Source: Anaerolineae bacterium
GTDB lineage: Bacteria > Chloroflexota > Anaerolineae > B4-G1 > SLSP01
Direction: 5' to 3'
NCBI GenBank assembly: GCA_016928755.1
Contig: JAFGKB010000317.1
Location: 1 to 7,241, forward strand
DNA: 7,241 bases
The first letter of the stretch is position 1; each line of letters starts with the position of its first letter. Of the stretch, positions 1-6,030 are shown in pieces. The position numbers and the translations under genes were made by a program. The notes beneath the pieces were generated by a model. That model was given only the letters and a program-made list of their open reading frames with translations, made no database searches and was not told the origin of the DNA.

Positions 1-1718
1 CCGAGCGGGAGAAGCTGATCACCGAACTTAACACTGTCAACGCTAAATTACAGGAAGAAAGCGCGGAACGTAAAGCTGTGTTGCAGCGCACCAATGCCCT
101 CTACCAAATTGTCCGTTCCTTAATTATTAGTGAAGACTTGGACGATATGCTGCAAGTTGTCACCCATAACATCGCTAAGATTTTGAACGCCGACCAGATT
201 GTTCTTGCTACCCTCAACCTGGATACAAGGGAAGTGACCCATATTGTACAAAATGGCCTTGGTACTGAGCAATATGAGGATCTAACCTATGACGAGCTTA
301 TGGAGGGCTTGACCGGTTGGGTGGTGGATAAGGTACAACCCGTCCTATCTCCCAATGGAATGCCAGACCCGCGTGAGAGTACCGCTGCACAGCAGCGGCG
401 ACGGGCTGCCAACTGGGGCGCAGTTATGGTGGTTCCCCTGTATTTCCAAGGGAAGATTCTGGGGACTTTGACCGCCATCAATCGCCCCGACCGGCGGGAC
501 TTTGACCGGAATGACCTGTTATTGCTCAATGCTGTGGCCGGGCAGATTTCGGTAGCCCTTTCCAACGTCCAACTATCGGCAGAAACGGCGCGGATGAAGC
601 GTTTCAACGAGAGTATTGTCCAGGGCGTTGCCGAGGCCATTTTTATCACCGATGCGCATAATATGATTAAGTTCGCTAACCCGGCAGCCGTGGCAATGTT
701 AGGTTATGAAGCAAAGGAATTGGTAGGGACACCCACGGCGTCGATTGTTGCAGAGAAATACTTGGATAAGTTCTGGGCCGAGTTCGAGCTTCGCCAGGAG
801 GGTATCTCCAGCCGTTACGAGATGGTGTTATGTGGTAAAGACAATACCCATGTTCCGGTATTGGTCAGTGCATGCCCACTCTTCCAGGAAGACATGTTTA
901 CCGGAACATTGGCGGCCTTCACCGATATCACGGAACTCAAACAAGCCGAGGCCACTTTGCGCCAGTACACGGCAGACCTCCAAGCCCAAAATGCGGAGCT
1001 GGATGCCTTTGCACACACGGTGGCCCATGACCTCAAAGGGCCACTTTCAATCTTGGTCGGCTTCACCCAGCTCTTGGAAAGCAAGGCCGGCAATTATCTT
1101 CCCGATAAACACCGTGACCAACTGGGCATCATGGCACAGACCGGGCAGAAGATGCGGAATATTATTGATGAGTTGCTGCTCTTGGCCAGTGTACGCGAGA
1201 TGGAGGACATTGACCTGGTGGTACTGGATATGAACGCGATTGTTGATGCTGTCTGTAACCGGTTGGCCTATATGATCGAAGAGCACCAAGCCGAGGTCGT
1301 AGTCACAGAGGAGTGGCCCTACACTATCGGCTACGGCCCCTGGATTGAGGAAGTCTGGGTTAATTATCTGAGCAATGCCCTGAAATATGGGGGCCGTCCG
1401 GACGATGGAGTGGTACCCTACGTAGAATTGGGGTTCGATAATAACTTAAACGGTGATGAAACCCATATCCGTTTCTGGGTACGGGATAATGGCGTCGGAT
1501 TGTATCCCGACCAGCAAGTGCAACTCTTTACCCCCTTTGAGCGATTGCACAATGTCAAGGTAAAGGGACATGGCTTGGGTCTCTCCATCGTGCGGCGGAT
1601 TGTGGAGAAGCTTGGTGGTGAAGTCGGCATAGAGAGCAAAGTCGGTGCGGGCAGTACCTTCTACTTCACCCTCCCCATTATGCCCAAACTTGATGATGAG
1701 GACATCGTGCCGGGGTAA
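1..1718 (+). CDS. GAF-PAS sensor histidine kinase, 5'-partial
   Basis: This is a soluble sensor histidine kinase that autophosphorylates on a histidine in response to signals sensed by GAF and PAS domains. The frame is open from position 3 with no stop, and codons before the GTG at 78 encode a charged coiled-coil-like linker (EREKLITELNTVNAKLQEE). I therefore take the gene to start upstream of the window, not at 78. Counting residues from the GTG at 78: GAF about 10-165, PAS/PAC about 172-290, HisKA about 300-375 with phospho-acceptor His317 in AHDLKGPL, and HATPase about 415-535. The HATPase shows the N-box (Asn429, Asn433), G1 box DNGVGL (470-475) and G2 box GHGLGL (497-502). No membrane segment is visible. 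The kinase core is closely related to that of the convergent gene ending at 1741. His+4 is Gly321 instead of Thr/Asn. The signal, the partner regulator and any domains before the window are unknown. Confidence 0.93.
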   Translation, partial: EREKLITELNTVNAKLQEESAERKAVLQRTNALYQIVRSLIISEDLDDMLQVVTHNIAKILNADQIVLATLNLDTREVTHIVQNGLGTEQYEDLTYDELMEGLTGWVVDKVQPVLSPNGMPDPRESTAAQQRRRAANWGAVMVVPLYFQGKILGTLTAINRPDRRDFDRNDLLLLNAVAGQISVALSNVQLSAETARMKRFNESIVQGVAEAIFITDAHNMIKFANPAAVAMLGYEAKELVGTPTASIVAEKYLDKFWAEFELRQEGISSRYEMVLCGKDNTHVPVLVSACPLFQEDMFTGTLAAFTDITELKQAEATLRQYTADLQAQNAELDAFAHTVAHDLKGPLSILVGFTQLLESKAGNYLPDKHRDQLGIMAQTGQKMRNIIDELLLLASVREMEDIDLVVLDMNAIVDAVCNRLAYMIEEHQAEVVVTEEWPYTIGYGPWIEEVWVNYLSNALKYGGRPDDGVVPYVELGFDNNLNGDETHIRFWVRDNGVGLYPDQQVQLFTPFERLHNVKVKGHGLGLSIVRRIVEKLGGEVGIESKVGAGSTFYFTLPIMPKLDDEDIVPG

Positions 1719-2460
1719 AGGAGGAGACGACCTTAATCTCCTAGCACACCCTCCGCGCATCTAACTCCACCGGCAGGGTGAACCAGAACTGGCTGCCGTT
1801 ACCAAAGTCACTATCCACGCCCACCTCGCCACCGAGTTTCGACACGATCCGTTGCACAATCGAAAGTCCTAAGCCGTGTCCCTCAACCCGCACCGCGTGC
1901 AGGCGTGTGAACTGGGTGAACAACAGCCCTTGCTGCTCCGGCGTCAATCCAGGGCCGTTATCCCGCACCCAGAAACGCACGTGGCTGTTATCCATCGTAT
2001 TCGCGCCGATCTCCACCAGCGGCGGCTGGCCGCCGTACTTAATCGCATTGCTCACATAGTTCACCCAGACTTCCTCAACCCACGGGCCATACCCCGCCGC
2101 CAGCGGCCATTGGTTAGGAAGAACCACCTGGGCCTTCTTCTTCTCGATCTCAAATCCAAAGCGACCCAGTGCCTCCTCGACAATGTGTCCCATATCCAGT
2201 AAATCGGTCTCCACCTCTTCTATCTGGCGCACGCTGGAGAGCAACAGCAATTCATCAATAATATTCGTCATCTTATAGCCGGTCTGGGTAATCAGCGACA
2301 AACGGCTGGCGACCTGTTCATGTTCCAGTTTATCAAAACGACTCTCTAATAAGGAACTAAAACCAATCAAAGCCGTCAACGGGGCCTTGAGGTCATGAGC
2401 TACCGTGTGCGCGAAGGCGTCGAGTTCGGCGTTGCTGGCTTCTAATTCGCACGCATATTG
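963..2460. repeat. tail-to-tail paralogous HisKA-HATPase modules (diverged inverted duplication)
   Basis: The segment coding for the kinase core on the plus strand (about 963-1676) and that on the minus strand (about 2460-1771) encode homologous proteins of about 230 residues. By hand alignment I count about 58% identity, with runs such as NAELDAFAHTVAHDLK, NIIDELLLL and EEVWVNY shared. The homology begins in the coiled coil before HisKA and ends at the last HATPase strand. The sequences before it are unrelated: GAF-PAS in one gene, REC in the other. This makes a diverged inverted repeat with an arm of roughly 700 bp and a centre near 1730. Confidence 0.85.
1717..1726 (+). other. Shine-Dalgarno-like sequence with no gene after it
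   Basis: AAAGGAGGAG overlaps the stop codon of the GAF-PAS kinase. The same ten bases precede mscL at 6883-6892, where they clearly serve as a ribosome binding site. Here no ATG, GTG or TTG follows within about 20 bases; instead the tail of the convergent gene begins. It may be the remnant of a site for a lost downstream gene, or a chance purine run. Confidence 0.4.
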
Positions 2461-2925
2461 CTCCAAGACCGCCTGGGCCTGTTTGCGCTCGGCAATCTCA
2501 CGCTGCAAGGCATTGTTTTGCACCTCTAGTTGGTGCTGCAACCGGCGTATAGAGAGATGTGTTTCAACACGGGCCAGGACTTCCTCAACTTGGAAAGGCT
2601 TGGTAATATAATCCACCCCGCCGATTTCAAAGGCTTTCACCTTATCGACCACCTCATTTAACGCACTGAGGAAGATTACGGGGATATCACAGGTACGCGC
2701 GTCGGACTTTAGCTCCTTACAGACCTCATAACCATTCATCTGTGGCATCATAATATCCAGCATAATCAAATCCGGGGGCCGGGCCTGGGCCGAGGCCAGT
2801 GCAGCAGAGCCATTCAATGCCGGCCGCACCGCGTAGCCCTGCCGGGTTAATATCTCGGCTAAAAAGCGCAGGTTTGCGCGGGTATCATCTACCACAAGAA
2901 TGTTGGCTTTAGATTTATCCATCAT
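1741..2925 (-). CDS. REC-HisKA-HATPase kinase (response-regulator-fused histidine kinase)
   Basis: This is a 394-residue cytosolic kinase with an N-terminal receiver domain in place of a sensor. REC (about 7-125) has the acidic pair Asp13/Asp14, phospho-acceptor Asp57 in MLDIMMP, Ser87 and Lys109-Pro110, all in canonical places. A coiled-coil linker (about 126-165) leads to HisKA with His177 in AHDLKAPL, then HATPase with N-box Asn289/Asn293, G1 DNGPGL (322-327) and G2 GHGLGL (349-354). In such proteins phosphorylation of REC usually controls the kinase half (family knowledge). The start is one of two adjacent ATGs (2925 or 2922), with AAAGG seven bases upstream of the first. The gene lies 24 bp after the hybrid kinase on the same strand, so operon co-expression is likely, and that kinase is a natural candidate phosphodonor (inference). 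His+4 is Ala181, not Thr/Asn. The catalytic half is a paralogue of the convergent kinase. Confidence 0.95.
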   Translation of the reverse strand: MMDKSKANILVVDDTRANLRFLAEILTRQGYAVRPALNGSAALASAQARPPDLIMLDIMMPQMNGYEVCKELKSDARTCDIPVIFLSALNEVVDKVKAFEIGGVDYITKPFQVEEVLARVETHLSIRRLQHQLEVQNNALQREIAERKQAQAVLEQYACELEASNAELDAFAHTVAHDLKAPLTALIGFSSLLESRFDKLEHEQVASRLSLITQTGYKMTNIIDELLLLSSVRQIEEVETDLLDMGHIVEEALGRFGFEIEKKKAQVVLPNQWPLAAGYGPWVEEVWVNYVSNAIKYGGQPPLVEIGANTMDNSHVRFWVRDNGPGLTPEQQGLLFTQFTRLHAVRVEGHGLGLSIVQRIVSKLGGEVGVDSDFGNGSQFWFTLPVELDARRVC

Positions 2926-2932
2926 AATAATA

Positions 2933-2937
2933 CCTTT
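2933..2937 (-). promoter_or_regulatory. ribosome binding site of the REC-kinase
   Basis: On the minus strand AAAGG lies seven bases before the ATG at 2925. It is a modest site. A purine run (GGGGGGAAGA) lies just upstream, and the start codon is doubled (ATGATG). Confidence 0.5.
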
Positions 2938-2949
2938 TCTTCCCCCCTT

Positions 2950-5826
2950 TTATTTTTCCCCCGGCGGGGAGGAAAAAGTAGGAGCTTGTTCAACTACATC
3001 TATAATCTTACCGTACTCAAAATCATTCGCAAGGCTGAAGAGCGCGTCTGCCAACACACCATCAGACTCACGGATTTGAGCGATTACGCCATCCATTAAT
3101 TGCATATCGGTCTCAATCGCAGCTTTGTAAAGCCGTCTCAACACACCATCCGGCAGATTATTTAGGGCAGCCGGCGTTAATCCCGACTGTGTATGCGCCT
3201 TAGTTCGTTGTGCACTAACCGGGGGAGCAGCAGTAGTCTCCTCGTAAATATAGCGCACACCCAAATACTGGGCCAGCTTCTCGAAAATCACAGCACTGTG
3301 GAAGGGCTTGCGCACAAAGTCATCACAGCCTTCCTCTAACATCTCCGCCCGGTCTTCCTCAAATGCGCTGGCCGTGAGGGCAATAATCACCGTCTTATGT
3401 CCCAATGGGTGCTCCTTGATGCGGCGCGTGGCTTCGTGACCATCCATCACCGGCATCCGCATATCCATCCAGATAAGATGCGGCTGCCACTCCTCCCATA
3501 TCCGTAACGCCTCTTCGCCATTGACCGCCTCTCGGATGGCAAAACCATCCGGCGGTTCACCTAAAGAGGTCAGCAGTTCCAACAACAAACGGCGGTTGGC
3601 CTCACGATCCTCCACAATCAACAGCCGGTATGGCCCGCCATCAGGTGCTGCCTGACCCGGTTCCAATCCAATAACATTCTGTGGTGGCAAATCAACCTCT
3701 ACTTCTGCCGCATCTGCCAGTTCCACCTGTACGGAGAACTTAAAGCGGCTGCCTTCACCCAGGACACTGCGCACCGTTAGCTCCCCGCCCATCATCTGTA
3801 CGAACTGCCGGCTGATGGGCAAGCCGAGACCTGTCCCTTCTTTGAATTCCCGGCTCCCGACAGTTTGGACAAACGGTTCAAAGATAACCCCCATATCCTC
3901 TTCACTAATGCCCGGCCCGCTATCCGCTACCTCGAAAAACACCCGGCAACGGGACACCGTATCTACACGGCCCGCGCTCTGGTCTTTCTCACATTCCGGC
4001 TGGCCCGATACTCGCAGCGTCACGTGCCCATCGTTTGTGAACTTTACCGCGTTCCCTAGCAGATTGGTCAAAACCTGGCGTAGCTTCTTTTCATCGGTGC
4101 GCACATATTGGGGCATATTGGCATTGCATATAAAGTGCAACGCCAACCCTTTATTGGAGGCCCGTAACATAAACATTGTTTCCAGTTCATAGAGCATACG
4201 GTGCAAGTCAAAACTCTGTATAGTGAGTACGGTCCGGCCGGCTTCGATCTTGGACATCTCCAGGACATCGTTAATCAATGACAAAAGATGCATACCACTG
4301 CGATTGATCGTCTCCAAATTCTCCCGCTGCTCAGAGGTGAGATTGGGGTCCCGATTCATCAACTGGGTAAACCCCAAGATCGCATTCAGCGGGGTGCGCA
4401 GTTCATGGCTCATATTCGCCAAGAACGCACTTTTCGCCTTATTCGCCGCTTCCGCCGTCTTCTGGGCCTGCTTCGCCACCACCAATGCCTCTTTTGCCGC
4501 TAACTTGGCCTCACTGGTCTCCTTGAAGAGCCAGGCATTGTCCAACGCAGTGGAAATCTGATCCGTCATCGTCTGGAACACGGGAATATCTTTCTCCGAA
4601 AACTTCTCTTCCTCGGTGCTCTGTATCGTCAACGCCCCGATTGCCTTGCCCCGGGTGACCATTGGCAACACCAATTCTGAACTTGTATTGGGTAAGGCGT
4701 GTTTATTCGGACATGAGATCTGGCCGCTATCATCCAGCACGCAGTACTCTTGGTCATCAATCCTTGATATCAACAACGCCTTGGCCTCAAGAATAGACTG
4801 CCCAATAATGCATTTGGAACCCAGTCGCAGCCGGTGGTTCTCCGGCAAGGTAGAATATCCCGGCTTTCCTGCCCCGGCCCGGAGTATTGCGTGAGTGTTA
4901 CTCTTATCTACCAGGAAGATGCCCACATAATGGAGGTCGAACCCCTCCCGGATTAACTTCACCATATGGTGCATCAACTTCTCCGGGTCGAGGATTGTCA
5001 TCGCCGATTTGGAGACTTCGGTAGCGGTCAGCAGTTGTTGGGTATGGTGATGAATCTGCTCGAAGAGCCGGGCGTTATCCAAGGCAACCGCGACTTGGTC
5101 GGCCAGAGTCTGCAAGATCGCCACATCCTCTTCGGTGAAAGCCTCGAACTCATCGGAGCGCACATCCAATACCCCGATTACGCGAGCACGGACCTTGAGG
5201 GGTAACGCGGTCTGGGAACGCATACCGGCTAATGTACTGGTATCAAGGCCCTTGCGTTTAGGGTCCGCAGAGAAGAAACGCGGCTCACCGGTCTTCGCTA
5301 CTTCACCCACAATCCCCTGATGTCCCACCAGCAACTTATAGTTACGGGCCATCAACTGCTCCCCACCTTCCCAGGATGCAGCCCGCAACACCGCGTACTT
5401 GTGCCCCTCATCCAAGAGATAGACGGCGGCCTGGTAAAAGCCGAAACTATCGGAAATCAGATGCACCGTGGTTTCCAGCAGCTTCCCCACATCCAAGATC
5501 GTGGCCGCTTCCTGGGCCACCTGGGCCGCCGTCTCCAGTTGTGCAGTGCGGCGTTCCAGTGCCCGGTTAGCCGTCTTCAGCCGTAACCGGGCACGTTCCA
5601 GCTCCTCGGCGTGCTTCTCCGCCTCAGCGCGGGCACGTTCAGCCTCCTCTAAAAGGGTCGTCTTAATATCTGTTGAGGTCCAACCGCTCATCGTGCCTAA
5701 CTGCCGCCAGTTCTGATTTAACTGTTGGCGCAAACCGGCAAGCTGGTTCTCCTTACTGGCAAGCTGGTTGCGCAGTAAGTCCATCTCTTTAAGCAGTTGA
5801 TTCCTTGGTTTATCTCTAGATTTCAT
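2950..5826 (-). CDS. GAF-GAF hybrid sensor histidine kinase with C-terminal receiver
   Basis: This is a 958-residue soluble hybrid kinase. In order: N-terminal coiled coil (about 8-100) containing four heptads each carrying Gln-Leu; GAF1 (about 100-255); GAF2 (about 265-435) with an unusual Cys339/Cys362/Cys372/His376 group; a short Ala/Lys-rich helix; HisKA with His474 in MSHELRTPL; HATPase with N-box Asn588/Asn592, G1 DSGPGI (635-640) and G2 GTGLGL (664-669); REC (about 733-855) with Glu739/Asp740, phospho-acceptor Asp788, Thr818 and Lys840-Pro841; and a C-terminal helical domain (about 885-947) without histidine. GAF domains bind small molecules or cofactors, and phosphate should move from His474 to Asp788 (family knowledge). 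Thr478 at His+4 is the residue used for phosphatase activity. The ATG at 5826 is preceded by GGAGGG at good spacing. It is the first gene of a probable two-gene operon with the REC-kinase. The ligand and final output are unknown. Confidence 0.96.
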   Translation of the reverse strand: MKSRDKPRNQLLKEMDLLRNQLASKENQLAGLRQQLNQNWRQLGTMSGWTSTDIKTTLLEEAERARAEAEKHAEELERARLRLKTANRALERRTAQLETAAQVAQEAATILDVGKLLETTVHLISDSFGFYQAAVYLLDEGHKYAVLRAASWEGGEQLMARNYKLLVGHQGIVGEVAKTGEPRFFSADPKRKGLDTSTLAGMRSQTALPLKVRARVIGVLDVRSDEFEAFTEEDVAILQTLADQVAVALDNARLFEQIHHHTQQLLTATEVSKSAMTILDPEKLMHHMVKLIREGFDLHYVGIFLVDKSNTHAILRAGAGKPGYSTLPENHRLRLGSKCIIGQSILEAKALLISRIDDQEYCVLDDSGQISCPNKHALPNTSSELVLPMVTRGKAIGALTIQSTEEEKFSEKDIPVFQTMTDQISTALDNAWLFKETSEAKLAAKEALVVAKQAQKTAEAANKAKSAFLANMSHELRTPLNAILGFTQLMNRDPNLTSEQRENLETINRSGMHLLSLINDVLEMSKIEAGRTVLTIQSFDLHRMLYELETMFMLRASNKGLALHFICNANMPQYVRTDEKKLRQVLTNLLGNAVKFTNDGHVTLRVSGQPECEKDQSAGRVDTVSRCRVFFEVADSGPGISEEDMGVIFEPFVQTVGSREFKEGTGLGLPISRQFVQMMGGELTVRSVLGEGSRFKFSVQVELADAAEVEVDLPPQNVIGLEPGQAAPDGGPYRLLIVEDREANRRLLLELLTSLGEPPDGFAIREAVNGEEALRIWEEWQPHLIWMDMRMPVMDGHEATRRIKEHPLGHKTVIIALTASAFEEDRAEMLEEGCDDFVRKPFHSAVIFEKLAQYLGVRYIYEETTAAPPVSAQRTKAHTQSGLTPAALNNLPDGVLRRLYKAAIETDMQLMDGVIAQIRESDGVLADALFSLANDFEYGKIIDVVEQAPTFSSPPGEK
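2953..2977 (-). other. hairpin across the end of the hybrid kinase gene
   Basis: The arms TTTTTCCCCC (2953-2962) and, read on the plus strand, GGGAGGAAAAA (2967-2977) form ten base pairs with one bulged base (2970) and a four-base loop (2963-2966). The hairpin covers the last codons of the hybrid kinase and ends one base before its stop triplet (2950-2952). In the minus-strand transcript it is followed by UAAAAGGGGGG and not by a U tract, so it is not a classical intrinsic terminator. It may affect read-through, mRNA stability or translation of the second kinase. Confidence 0.45.
5737..5769 (-). repeat. 21-bp-period direct repeat encoding coiled-coil heptads
   Basis: GGCAAGCTGGTT occurs at 5737-5748 and 5758-5769 (plus-strand reading), exactly 21 bp apart, which is seven codons. 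In the protein it encodes the repeated NQLA of residues 20-23 and 27-30. Related Gln-Leu tetrads follow at 34-37 and 41-44. This is one heptad register of the N-terminal coiled coil, probably made by tandem duplication of 21 bp. Confidence 0.7.
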
Positions 5827-5831
5827 CTTTG

Positions 5832-5837
5832 CCCTCC
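5832..5837 (-). promoter_or_regulatory. ribosome binding site of the hybrid kinase
   Basis: On the minus strand GGAGGG stands five bases before the ATG at 5826 (six counted from GGAGG). It supports that start over later in-frame ATGs such as Met15. Confidence 0.75.
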
Positions 5838-5862
5838 GACATTCCTCTGCCGGGATAGGATA

Positions 5863-5873
5863 AGTTTACCATA
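5863..5873 (-). promoter_or_regulatory. possible extended -10 promoter of the kinase operon
   Basis: On the minus strand the sequence reads TATGGTAAACT: a TGn extension followed by TAAACT, four of six matches to TATAAT. It resembles the other two promoters in the window. A good -35 element is not visible 17-18 bases upstream. The predicted transcript would begin near 5856, giving a leader of about 30 bases. Confidence 0.4.
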
Positions 5874-5880
5874 AAACTGT

Positions 5881-5978
5881 GGGAAGATATAAAGTGGTAA
5901 TAAGTGAGTTAAGGAAGACAGACCAGAACCCTGATAAAAATCGCTGTAAATCTTCATATTTCTTGCTCTTATCTTCCC
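5881..5978. repeat. 9-bp inverted repeat in the divergent promoter region
   Basis: GGGAAGATA (5881-5889) and TATCTTCCC (5970-5978) are perfect inverted copies 80 bp apart. One falls at the -35 position of the putative kinase-operon promoter, and the other just upstream of the -35 position of the methyltransferase promoter. A weaker related half-site, ATCTTC, lies at 5950-5955, 21 bp from the copy at 5971. They could be paired operator sites; chance is not excluded. Confidence 0.3.
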
Positions 5979-6000
5979 CCTATCACGCGCACCTTTTCTA

Positions 6001-6009
6001 TGCTACAAT
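6001..6009 (+). promoter_or_regulatory. extended -10 promoter of the methyltransferase gene
   Basis: TGCTACAAT has the TGn extension directly followed by TACAAT (five of six matches to TATAAT). A weak -35-like CTATCA lies at 5980-5985 with an 18-bp spacer. Transcription would begin near 6016, leaving a leader of only about 15 bases that contains the GGAGG site. Confidence 0.6.
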
Positions 6010-6022
6010 ATTCATAAAATAT

Positions 6023-6028
6023 GGAGGG
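6023..6028 (+). promoter_or_regulatory. ribosome binding site that bears on the methyltransferase start
   Basis: GGAGGG lies before two adjacent ATGs. From GGAGG (6023-6027) the gap is three bases to the ATG at 6031 and six to the ATG at 6034. The second gap is closer to the usual optimum, so the protein may lack the first methionine. Confidence 0.65.
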
Positions 6029-6030
6029 TA

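Noticed and set aside
78..80. GTG at 78 as the true start of the first kinase
   Set aside because: The frame stays open to the window edge and encodes a plausible coiled-coil linker, and no ribosome binding site precedes the GTG.
745..1233. A 162-codon plus-strand frame inside the first kinase
   Set aside because: It is the out-of-frame shadow of the PAS-HisKA coding sequence, with a Trp/Ser/Arg-rich composition typical of such shadows and no recognisable domain.
1722..1742. Inverted repeat AGGAGA/TCTCCT between the convergent genes as a terminator
   Set aside because: The stem is only six base pairs with a nine-base loop and has no T tract on either strand, so it is too weak to call.
1418..2059. 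Open frames antisense to both kinase tails (minus 1418-1639 and plus 1778-2059) encode similar peptides with a shared PLSRTQKR motif
   Set aside because: Their similarity follows from the paralogous sense strands, which code for WVRDNG and its surroundings. They lack convincing ribosome binding sites and overlap conserved ATP-binding motifs entirely.
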